From Strigops habroptila (lineage: Eukaryota > Chordata > Aves > Psittaciformes > Psittacidae): a DNA stretch of 64,000 nt. Location of the stretch: positions 1,275,180 through 1,339,179 of the forward strand of contig NC_046358.1 in the NCBI RefSeq assembly GCF_004027225.2. Reading direction: 5' to 3'. This document shows, one piece after another, positions 18,039-28,133 of the stretch. Position 1 is the stretch's first letter, and every line of letters starts with the position of its first letter. A program made the position numbers and the translations under genes. The notes below the pieces were generated by a model, which worked only from the letters and a program-made list of their open reading frames with translations, did no database searches and had not been told where the DNA came from.

Positions 18039-21000
18039 TCACAGCAGTGTGCCCAAGGTGCCAACATCAGCATCATCGCAGCCTGCGTCCCCTGGGGGCA
18101 GCTCCGGGGGGTCCCCTGTGTCTCCTGGCGGGGGACAGCTCCCACCTTGGGGACAGCAGAGGCCGGTGCCTTAGTGGGAGCTGCTAAGACCCATCTGGGG
18201 TCTTGCTGCATCCCCCATGGATTTGCTGCTGCTGCCCCCGGCCACCATAGCCAAGAACCCCCCGAGGTGGCTCTCCAGGGGACAGGGACACTTACCTGCA
18301 TGTGCCCCCCCTTCGGGGGTGTCCCCAGCACTGGAGGACTCCTCTGGCACGGCCTCAGCATCATCGTAGCCATCGGGGGGTCCGTCCTCGGGCAGGGCAG
18401 GGGGGTCTGGGGCAGGGATGGGGAGTGGGTGGGGGTGACCCAGAGGCCGTGGCAGGGGTCTGGCTGTGTCACCCCCCTCTGGCCGTGCCCAGTGCCTCTG
18501 TCCTGGTGGCACTGGGGCTGCTCAGCCAGAGCCACAGCTGAGCTGGGCTCATCCAGACAAGGGGACCCCGTGTTCCCTTCGCTCCCCAGCGCCAGGAGGG
18601 CCCCCACTGAGCTCCTATCCTCCTATCCCCCCTGCCCCTATCCTACCTGGGGCTGCCTTGGGGTCACTCTCCTCCACATCCTCTGCAGTGTAATAGGGCA
18701 GCTTCGTATCTGACCCCTCCGTTGGGGAGCCTGGTGGGGAGAGGACACAGTAAATCAGGGAACATCAACGCACCATGGGATGAGCCACTGCCACACCACC
18801 ACGACCCGGTGCTGTGCTGGGGCCATGGGGCAGAGGAAACCCAAGATGGGGACACCTGCACCGACCTGGACGGCTGGGCACCTTCTGGTACACGGGCATC
18901 ACGGTGTAGTCCAGCTCCTCATAGACAGCATCCACGGCTTTGCCAGGGCCTGGAATAACATCAGCGCTCACCAGGGGCCATGGGCAGCACCGCGGTCAGG
19001 CCTTGCCCATCCTCTGAGCCACCCCATGGTGGGGAGCCCCGGGACCCACCTTCTCGCCCAGCCCGGGCACGGTACATCTGCACAGCCAGGACACCCAGCG
19101 CCAGGCACAGCAGCACCCCCAGCACCACGCACAGGACCGTTGGCACCGGCGCGGTGGCTGCCACCGGGGTGGCGGCACTGGGGACATCTGCGGGGACACA
19201 GGACCAGGTAACGTGAGGAGACGGACCCCGTCCAGCCCGGCACTGGGGTCAACAGCAGGGCTACCTGTGCATGTGTCACCATCCAGGCACAGCCTCCCTG
19301 GGGACGGGGTGGCCGTCACATCATCGCCGGCCTCAACGCAAAGCACATGGGCATCCCCACCGGGGCCACACTCCTGTAGGTGCCAGGGAGCCGAGGGGCA
19401 GCGCCACAGCGAGCGCGCCCCGTCCTCGCAGCGCACCCAGGCCAGCCAGGCGGGGGCCGGGCGCGGGGCAGGGGCAGCCCCCAGGCTCCCCCCGTCCCCG
19501 CAGCCCAGCTGCCGGCAGGCGGCGGCGGCCGTGGCCGGGCTGGTGCCGGCGGCGCACACGCGGCCCCACGTCCCGTTGTACAAGAGCTCCAAGTGCCCGC
19601 TGCAGCGGTCGCTGCCGCCCGCCAGCCGCAGGTAGAGCTGCGCTGCAGGGGACAATGGGGGGGTCACAGCACGGCTCTGCATGTCTGTGTCCCCGGTCCC
19701 TATCGGGGGGGCACGGCACTGACCTGAGCACACGGCACCGGCACCACCGCCGCGCCGGCAGCCGCGCTGCCCCGGGGCCGGGCAATCCCAAAGGGACAGC
19801 TCGGAGCCGGCGCAGCCACCGGCACCCGGCCATGGTGCTGCCACGCCGGGGCCGAAGCGAGCGGAGCCGGGCGCATCCAGCGCTGTCCCACAGCCCAGCT
19901 GCCGGCACACGACGGTGGCGTCCACGATGTCCCATGTGTCCTGGCACACGGTGCTCCAAGTGCCATTGAGGTAGAGCTCCACGCGGCCGGCGCAGCGCCT
20001 GGGGCCACCCGCCAGCCTCAGCCGCCGGCTGCCTGTGGGACACGGAGGGGATGCAATGGGGCTGCTGTTTGGGGTGCCGGCACCCCCCGGCCTTCCCGGG
20101 CCACTCACCTGAGCACACAACAGCCAACGCCTCGGGAATGCTGGTTGGAACAACCACCATCGCTGAGACGTTGCATTGGGACAGGTTGTCCTCGGTGCCG
20201 GCACACTGCACCTCCTGCAGCCACATGGCGCTGGAGCCCGGCACTGTGTAGACCCCCTCCAGCTCATCACAGCCCAGCTCCCGGCACACCACGGTGGCAA
20301 CACGGGTGTCCCACAGCCCCGTGGACACACTGGCCCAGGTGCCAGGGCTCGTGGTGACCTCCAGCCGCCCATCGCACCGGCTCTGCCCCTCCACCAGCCG
20401 CAGCGGCTCAGCAGCGCCTGCAAGATTGACCAGAGAAGCTGTGGCTGCCCCATCCGTGGCAGTGTTCGAGGCCAGGTTGGACACGGGGGCTTGGAGCAAC
20501 CTGCTCTAGTGGGAGGTGTCCCTGCCTGTGCCTGGGGGTTGGAGCTGGAGGAGCTTTAAGGTCCCTTCAACCCAAAGCACTCTGTGATCCTACGATAAAG
20601 GACTGGTGGTGCCATGGGGCTGCAGCACCCATGCAGGGTCCTGGGGGGATGCTGGGCCCCAGCTCAGCCCTCCCCTCACCCCAAATGACCCTGCATCCTC
20701 CATTCCCCATTTTGAGGGTGTCCCCACAGCCCCTTAATGCTCTTCCCATGGCTTCCATACACACCTGAGCAGCTGACCGCAGCAGCGTGGCCGGGGGGGC
20801 ACGCTGGCTCCCCCAGCACCGCCACGGGGCACTCACTGGGGTGCTGCTCGCTCCCACTGCAATCAAAGGCATCCACCCACAGGGTCCCATTCCCGCTGCC
20901 GAAGGAGCCTCCCGGGAGCACGGTGGTGGCGGGGCCGCAGCCGAGGTGGTGGCAGAGGACATGGGCATCGGGCAGGTCCCAGCTGGTGGCACAGAGGGAC

Positions 21001-23043
21001 CCCCACGTCCCCCCTGCCATCACCTCCACGCGCCCGGCGCAGCGCGAGCTGTGGTTCGCCAGCCGGAACCCGGTGTAGGCTGTGGCAGAAAGGGCGTTGG
21101 GGGGTGACAATGGCGCGAGGGGATCCCCAACGCCCCCGGTGTCCCCGGCGCTTACAGGAGCAGATGATGCTGGCGTGGCTGGTGCAGCCCCGGCTGCGTG
21201 CTGCCCGCCGGCTGCAGGCACTGAGGAGATGCTCGGTGCCGGTGCACTCGAACCCCACGTCCCATTGAGGCTCCGCTCCTGCCTCGAACAGGCCGGTCCC
21301 GTGCACAGCCAGCGCCGTGCCACAGCCCAGCTCCCGGCAGATGACCTGGGCAGCGTTCATGTCCACGGCGTCCTCACAGACACCGACCCAGGCTCGGCGC
21401 TGCCGCACCTCCAGCCGCCCGCTGCAGGTGCCATCGCCGCCAACCAGCCGGGTGAACCCTGCGGAGGGAGGCAGCGGGGCAGTGGTGAGGGGTCACAGCA
21501 GCCCTGAGCAGAAGGACTTGGGGTGTTGGGTGAGGAGGAGCTGCCCATGACCCGGCTTCAGTGTGCGCTTGAGCCCAGAACCCCCCCGTGTGCTGGGCTG
21601 CACCCCCAGAGCGTGAGCAGCAGGACAAGGGAAGGGATTCTCCCCCTCTGCTCTGCTCTTGTCAGGCCCCACTTGCAGCACTGTGTGCAGTTCTGCTGTC
21701 CCCAACAGCAGGGCAGAGAGCTGCAGGAGCAAGTCCAGAGAAGGCCATGAGGATGCTGAGGGGCTGGAGCAGCTCCCGTACGGAAACAGGCTGAGAACAT
21801 TGGGGCTGTTCAGCCTGGAGAAGAGACGCTGTGTGGAGACCTCAGAGCACCTTCCAGTGTCTGAAGGGGGTACAAGGGTGCTGGAGAGGGACTCGTCATC
21901 AGGGACTGGAACAATAGGAAAAGGGGTGATGGGTTCAAACTGAAACAGAGCAAGTTCAGATTAGATATATGGCAGAAGCTCTTCCCTGTGAGGGTACTGA
22001 GGCGATAGCACAAGGTGCCCAGAGAAGCTGTGGCTGCCCCATCCCTGGCAGTGTTCAAGGCCGGGTTGGACACAGGGGCTTGGAGCAACCTGCTCTAGTG
22101 GAAGGTGTCCCTGCCCGTGGCAGGGGTTGGAACTGGAGGAGCTTTAAGGTCCCTTCCAACACAAACCACTCTGGGATTCTATGATGTGCTGTCACCAGCA
22201 CCCGGCTCCTACCTTGGCAGACGACACCAGTGTCGAAGTCATGGATGCCGCTGTAGGGTCCCCAGCCCCTCACCTCGCAGTCCCAAAGCACTTCCTCGTC
22301 GCCGCGGCAGTTCACCAGCACCAGGCTGAGGAGGCTGTCGTCTTGGCCCAAGCGGCTGCTGCTGATGTAGGCTCTGGTGGCCGAGCCGCAGCCCAGCTGC
22401 TGGCACACCACCTCTGCATCCGCCATGTCCCAGTTGTCATCCGTCACTGAGCCCCAGTGTCCCCGCAGCTTCACCTCCACCATCCCAGCACAGGGACCGC
22501 CGCCATCCACCAGCCTCAGCTCCACCGCGTCTGCACGGTGGCACCGGCACAGCCTCAGCCATGCCCAGCGCTGCGGCACACAGCGGGTGTCCCGGCACAA
22601 CCGGCATCCCCCAGCTCACCTCTGCAGGTCACCCCCACGTCCCGCTCATGGTTGCAGAAGTGTTGTCCCCATCCGAAATGGGGACAATCCTGCAGTGTAG
22701 CTTCGTCGCCGCGGCAGAAGTAGTTCTGAAGCCAGATGCGGCCGGTGCCCGGCCCGAACGGGGCGTACGGGGAAGACATGGCCACCGAGCCGCAGCCGAG
22801 CTGCCGGCACACCACGGTGGCCCAGCGGGCGTCCCAGTCGAATTCGTACTTGCAGACAGAGCCCCATTCACCTTCATGCATCACCTCCACCCTCCCGGCA
22901 CAGCGCCCACCGCCCCCCACCAGACGCAGCTCCCCGGGGCCCTGCGGGGTGCTCAGCTCAGCCTGGGGCTCAGGGGTGCTCCACGGCTGCCCCTCGCTGA
23001 GCTGCACCCACAGGAGAACACCCAGCACCCCAACAGGCACCAT
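18039..23043 (-). CDS. SRCR receptor gene C: seven SRCR domains, TM, tail
   Basis: Complete 12-exon paralogue of gene B with exons of identical length (952 codons plus stop): 22620–23043, 22213–22530, 21156–21458, 20765–21079, 20109–20417, 19724–20032, 19265–19642, 19050–19187, 18866–18949, 18647–18730, 18296–18406, 18039–18124. Signal peptide, seven SRCR domains, membrane helix and tail are as in B. It differs from B mainly in domain 1 (KYEFDWD, LQNYFC), domain 2 (DDNWDM, LVLVNC) and domain 5 (SVSTGLW, GCDELEG, SAMWLQ). The last tail motif GYDDAD is GCDDAD here, so tyrosine 940 is lost; the YEEL/YTVM/YQKV cluster and GYDDAE remain. This is the copy nearest AIP, and its upstream region is followed by the duplication breakpoint rather than by a PYD–LRR gene. 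Confidence 0.9.
20432..20596 (+). mobile_element. CR1 3' fragment in SRCR-C intron 4
   Basis: Counterpart of 9831–9995. Confidence 0.8.
21591..22187 (+). mobile_element. CR1 3' fragment in SRCR-C intron 2
   Basis: Counterpart of 420–1014 and 10,990–11,586, visibly more diverged from those two than they are from each other. Confidence 0.85.
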
Positions 23044-23079
23044 CTCGCCCGCCCGGACCCCCCCGTGCTGTGGGGTGGG

Positions 23080-23150
23080 TGATATATAGGCACTGCCGGA
23101 GCCAATGGAGGCAGCAGCACCTTTTGAGCCCGTTATCAGGCGGGTTATCT
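23080..23150 (-). promoter_or_regulatory. SRCR-C core promoter: TATA box and paired GATA motifs
   Basis: TATATATC at 23080–23089, GATA motifs at 23133–23138 and 23145–23150 on the minus strand. Same spacing as in genes A and B. Confidence 0.6.
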
Positions 23151-24005
23151 CCCATCTGGTGGGGCCCCAGCCTCCAATAACCTGCTCCGTGCCCAAATAT
23201 GAGACTCGGCTCCGCTTCTGGCGTCACACACCTCGCCACGCTGGGTCGGAGCCCGGATGTCCCCACTGTGAACCAGCACCCCTCCCGGAGTACCCAGCGA
23301 TGCAACAGGGTGCAATGGACCCATGCTGTGCCCCCCCATGCCACTGACCCTGCTGCCAAAACCAAGGGAGAGCCCAGTGGTGACAGACAAGATTCACTCC
23401 AAAACCTACCAAAACCCCCCCAGGACCGCCCTTAGCACCAGCACAGAGCAAAGCCTAAACACCCCGGCACACCAGCACCCATCCTTTGGGTGCTCCGCTC
23501 CATGGGGGGCCTGCAGACCCCGGCTTGGGGGGCACTGAGGTGGGAGCAGCCCCCCCGGCTCACCGCGGTGCCTGCAGGTGGCACATGCCGGTGCCGGCAG
23601 CTGTGCAGGCAGGAAGGAGGCGGTTTCCCCCCCTTCAGGCAGGGACCCGCTGTCGGCATCGACCACACGCGGCTCCCCAGCCACCGGCAGTGCTGCCGAT
23701 AACAGCACACCGGCACCTGCCCGTGCTGATGCCGCAGACAGGGGCACGGAGCCGACCCGGGGCTCGTGGGGACCCACCTGGCCAAGCCGGGAGCAGCAGC
23801 AAAACCCAGCGGGTGCAGGAGGTGGAAGGAGCAGGAGCTCCCTCGAGGGCTCGGATCAGGATGGGGTTGACCTGGTGGACTCCGTGGGTGCCCAGGGGTG
23901 CTGCTGGCCCTGGTGGGACATGGAGATGGTGAGGAGGCAGCTTCACATTGAAGAGCTGCTGATGTGCAGGGCCAGGCAAAGCCATCAAGGTGTTATAACA
24001 GGGGT

Positions 24006-24695
24006 GACCTGCAGCAGCCAGTAGACACGGGTGGCCACGAGGCCTCGAGCGGTGGTGGCCACTGCATGTGGGGCCAGGCACCTGCCACCCTCAAACGTCC
24101 CCGTAATCACCCTGGGACAGCACACGAGGCTGGTCCCAGCACTAGCATCCCTCGGGATGTACCCAGTGGCGTAGCTCGGACATGCCACGGCTGCCTGACC
24201 CTCCTTCCCGCACGGGGCTCCCGGGGACCGAGACCGCACCGGGGCCGGAGGCGGGGAGGGACAACACTGCCGTGACCCTCACCGCAGCCTCGGTGACAGC
24301 GGGAGCGCCCCACACGGCACCCACAGCCTGTGCAGGGTCGTTCCGAGCGGCATAGGGTGGATACCCCCGAACCGCTCCGTTATCCCCGCTGCGGGCGGCC
24401 AGGACAGGGCGGGAACCGGGCGCGCCACCACCACGGCTGGCCACGCCCACTGCCTGCTGAGGCCACGCCCACCGCGGGGGTCTGGCCTCTCCCCTCATTA
24501 GTCTGGCCACGCCACCCAATGGCCTGACCACGCCCCTCAATGGCCTGGCCACGCCCACCACCCGCTCCCCCGGCGCGCCCCCGCAGCGCCCCCCCGCGCC
24601 GGCAGGGGGCGCGTCCACGTTTCTCCGGAAAGAGCCGATCGTCGCGGAGGAGGCCGAGGCGAGGCCAGGCCGAGGCGGGGCGCAAGGACGGGCCG
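24006..24695 (+). promoter_or_regulatory. AIP upstream region with clustered CACGCCC boxes
   Basis: Unique DNA between the duplication breakpoint and AIP. From about 24,430 to 24,560 it holds a cluster of GGCCACGCCC-type boxes (KLF/Sp-family sites) in CpG-rich sequence and no TATA box, as expected for a housekeeping CpG-island promoter. No other gene was seen. Confidence 0.55.
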
Positions 24696-26417
24696 ATGGC
24701 GCAGCACGTCGAGCAGCTGCGGGCGGACGGCGTGGATAAGGAGGTGCTGCGGGAGGGCACGGGGCCGCTGCCCGACTTCCGCGACGGCACCAAGGTCAGA
24801 GCCGCGCCGCCGCCTCCGGGCCTGGGGGGGGGTGGAGGGGGAAAGGAGGAGGGAAGGGGGGGGGGGAAATCTGAGCAACGCATGCGCGGCCCCTTCGCGT
24901 TGCCATGGTGACGCGCGCGGCCTGCTTCAGGGCTGAGTGTTCCTCCCGCGTCCTTCAGGCCACTTTCCACTACCGGACGCTGCGGTGCGGCGCTGAGGAG
25001 GCGGCGCTGGACAGCAGCCGGGAGCAGGGGAAGCCTATGGAGCTGATCGCCGGCAAGAAGTTCAAGCTGCCGGTGTGGGAGGCGGCGCTGCGCACCATGA
25101 GGCCGGGCGAGCGCGCCCGCTTCCGCTGCGACGCCAAGGTGGGAGGGGCGGGGGAGGGGGCGTGGCTTTGGGACAGGGGCGGGGCTTGGCTGGAGCGGAC
25201 ACCCAATAGGGGCGTGGTTTGGTTGGTGTGGGCGGGGCTTGTGTTGCTGGGGGCGTGGCCAGCGGTGCGCCCACACGTGGCGGAGCCGCCCCCGGGGACC
25301 CGGGTTCGAGGCCCGGGAGGGTCCCGGTTTCCCACACCCCCCCCCCCCCACACCCCCCGCCCCGCCATTCCCGGTGTATTCCCGGCCCAGCGCCACCTCT
25401 CTCCTCCTGCCCCACAGCACGTGGTGCTCTACCCAATGGTGTCCAAGAGCCTGCGGAACATTGCGGCAGGGAAGGACCCGCTGGAAGGGCAGCGGCACTG
25501 CTGCAGCATGGCGCAGCTGCACGATCACTACTCCCTGGGGTACCCCGACCTCGACGAGCTCCAGAAGAACCCTCAGCCCCTCATCTTCGACATCGAACTG
25601 CTCAAGGTGAGGCACCCGCTTGTGGGGGGCCACCGGCAGCGCTGCCCTGGGTGGAGGCTGCGGGCAGGAGGGTGCTGGGGCGCTGCACTGCCTGGAGGAA
25701 GGCTCTGCCCTCCCTCATGCCGCGGTGCTGGCAGGTGGAGCCACCCGGCTCCTACCAGCAGGACCCGTGGGCCATGACGGATGAGGAGAAGCTGCAGGCT
25801 GTACCCCAGATCCACAAAGAAGGCAACGAGCTGTACCGGCAGGGCAAGGTGCAGGAAGCGGCTGCCAAATACTACGATGCCATCGCCTGTCTCAAGAACC
25901 TACAGATGAAGGTGGGTGTCCCACATCCCTCCTTGAGCACAGGGCTTGGGAGCTTCCCCTCATGCTGCCTCCTCTATCTCATCCCCCAGGAGCAGCCCGG
26001 CTCTCCAGATTGGATCGAGCTGGACCAGAAGATCACACCCCTGCTGTTAAATTACTGCCAGTGCAAGCTGCAGTGCGAGGAGTACTACGAGGTGCTGGAT
26101 CACTGCTCTTCCATTCTCAACAAGTATGAGGGTAAGGAGCCATGGGCGAGGGGTGAACCAGGGTGTCCCCCTTCCCCGTGCTCCATCACCCCAACACCTC
26201 TCTCCTCACAGACAACGTCAAGGCGTACTTCAAGCGGGCGAAGGCCCACGCGGCGGTGTGGAACGTGGCAGAGGCACAGGCTGACTTTGCCAAAGTGCTG
26301 GCCCTCGACCCCTCGCTGCGCCCCGTCGTCTCCAAGCAGCTCAAGAGCCTGGAAGCTCGCCTGCGGGAGAAGGACGCCGAGGACAAGATCCGCTTCAAAG
26401 GCATCTTCTCGCAGTAG
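24696..26417 (+). CDS. AIP: AH receptor-interacting protein
   Basis: Six exons: 24696–24794, 24959–25138, 25418–25606, 25735–25911, 25990–26131, 26212–26417, total 330 aa plus stop, the same length as human AIP. The N-terminal FKBP-type PPIase-like domain (about residues 25–165) includes [16 protein letters not shown] and MRPGERARF. The C-terminal half has three TPR motifs ([42 protein letters not shown]) and ends [11 protein letters not shown] is a cytosolic HSP90 co-chaperone that holds the aryl hydrocarbon receptor and other clients; the TPR region binds the EEVD tail of HSP90. It sits upstream of and convergent with PITPNM1, as in mammals. Confidence 0.97.
24878..24912 (+). promoter_or_regulatory. 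NRF1 and X-box motifs in AIP intron 1
   Basis: ACGCATGCGCGG (24878–24889) matches the NRF1 palindrome, and GTTGCCATGGTGAC (24899–24912) is close to the palindromic RFX/X-box GTTGCCATGGCAAC. Both lie within 220 bp of the AIP start codon in CpG-rich DNA. Confidence 0.55.
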
Positions 26418-27670
26418 AGCCCGCGCCGCAGAGCCCACAGGTTCTTTTAGATATTCCACATGTGGAATGTTCATTGATGTTTATTAATGTTTAATACAAA
26501 TCTTACTTATTTGAAGTCAGTCGGAGGGGCCCGGGAGCTCACCCGTGTCCCAGCAGTGCACTTAGGGGCAGTATTAAGCAGCATAAAGCGATGGCAGCAC
26601 ACAATGGAAGTGCAAATCTGGACTGTGCTCATCACCACGCCAGGAATGCCATGTGGGGTGACACAAACTCAAGCCAGCTGCTCTCTGCTGCGTTATTTTA
26701 TCCTTTCTTTGATGGTTTTATACTTTACGAGCTGTTTATGGCTGTGGTGCCAAGCCTCAGCCCCAGCTCTCCCCTCTTTGTGCCTGTACATCCTGTGTTG
26801 TCACTTCCCAAGGCTGCTGCTATCATCCCAAGCCGGTGTTTCCTCTCTACTGGATCACCGTGTCAGCGTCGTAAATATTTTATATAGAATAAGTGCTTGT
26901 TACTGCTATCTATATATAACTCTGGTTGTGCTGTGCCAAAATGAAGTAAAACTATAGTCACAGGTTCTTGGTCACTTAGGAAAATTGCTGTTAGAGGTAA
27001 AAGGGGTAAAACAAAGCTGCAGGTCAGGGGGGAGGCAGCCTGGCAAGCTCTTGCCCTGGGGCCTTGCAGCATCACTGCAAAGCTGAGCCCTTACTTGCTG
27101 TGTAAGTGCTCCACATCATGGATGTATAATAGGTGCAGAAGCAAGACAGCTCAGTGTAAAAGCAGCTCTAACACCCACAGAGGCTGCGTTGGTGTGTGCC
27201 CCTCAAGCTGCAGGAGCTCCAAGCTGAGCCTGTGCTGCTGCAGCACCCCAAACCCCACAGCCCTCACCCCATGCCCAGCCCAAAGGTGGCAGCAGGGTGG
27301 CTGAGCTGCCCCGGCCATGCTCTGCTGAAGCCAGCACCTTCCTCTTCCTGTCCCCATAATTCCCCCATCGCTGCTCTGACACCCCAACCATCCTCTTGTG
27401 CAAGGGGTTTAATCACTTGTGACCTACAGCTTGTGGTGACCTACAGCTCCTACCCAGAGACACCCCAGGCTGAGACACCCCAGGCTGAGACACCCCAGGC
27501 TGCCTTTTCCCTACCATGACATGTCCTAAATTGCTCATGACCCAACTGCTGTGCCCCAGGACCTGTGTGACACCGTGTCCCCTGGTCAGAGGCTGGGGGG
27601 TGGAAGCCCTGGTGTTGTCTGTGGCTGGGGGGTACAGAGCAGACGTGTGGGCTCTGGTGCCTCATCTTTA
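26418..27670 (+). other. AIP 3' UTR and AIP–PITPNM1 intergenic DNA
   Basis: AT-richer than its surroundings up to about 27,150. It has hexamer variants (AATACA near 26,494, AGTAAA near 26,945) but no clear AATAAA on the plus strand, so the AIP cleavage site is uncertain. A 15-bp unit (GAGACACCCCAGGCT) is repeated three times near 27,450–27,504. No other gene was seen. Confidence 0.45.
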
Positions 27671-27676
27671 CATCGC

Positions 27677-27682
27677 TTTATT
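27677..27682 (-). terminator. Poly-A signal of PITPNM1
   Basis: AATAAA on the minus strand about 450 bp after the PITPNM1 stop codon. Confidence 0.7.
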
Positions 27683-28133
27683 TCACACCAAAACGGAAGA
27701 GAACAGAGGAAGCACTTCCGAATCCTGGCCCTTCCCCTTCCCGGCCCCGCGGCACCCAACGGAAATAAATAAGAGGGAAGCAGGGAAGTGCCACTTGCCT
27801 TGGGGCCCCTCACTGCTGCCCAGGGACAGATGCCCCTGGGGGGCCATACTCCGGCTCCCTGGGGGACAAACCCCACCGGGCACTGCCCAGCAGCAGCTCT
27901 GCAGCCCCACAGGACCAGGGGGACGGGGCAGGAGGGGGGAGCTGGGGTGGCTCAGTCCCGAGGGGATCACTGCAGCCCTCGGAGCACCACCTCCCAGGAC
28001 CCCTCGGTCCATGGGACCCAGTGCCCTCATCTCCTTCCCATGGGCTCGGTGCCCATCGCAGGCTCTGGCCCCGGTTGCTCCTGGCTGGGAAGCGAAGCGT
28101 GGTGCTGGAGGAGGGACAGTGGTTGTGCCACCC

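Larger units (their letters stand above)
10576..21175. repeat. Segmental tandem duplication, unit 2
   Basis: Second copy of the 10.6-kb unit. It is about 25 bp longer than unit 1 because of scattered small indels. It carries the 5' part of SRCR gene B, PYD–LRR copy 2 and the 3' part of SRCR gene C. CR1 fragments sit at the same relative places as in unit 1, so they were inserted before the duplication. Confidence 0.93.
21176..24005. repeat. Segmental duplication, truncated unit 3
   Basis: Third copy, holding the 5' half of SRCR gene C and about 0.95 kb of its upstream region. Homology to units 1 and 2 stops just after a shared ATAACAGGGGT near 24,005. Beyond it lies unique DNA leading to AIP, and the PYD–LRR gene is absent. 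This is the right-hand breakpoint of the duplication array. Confidence 0.88.
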
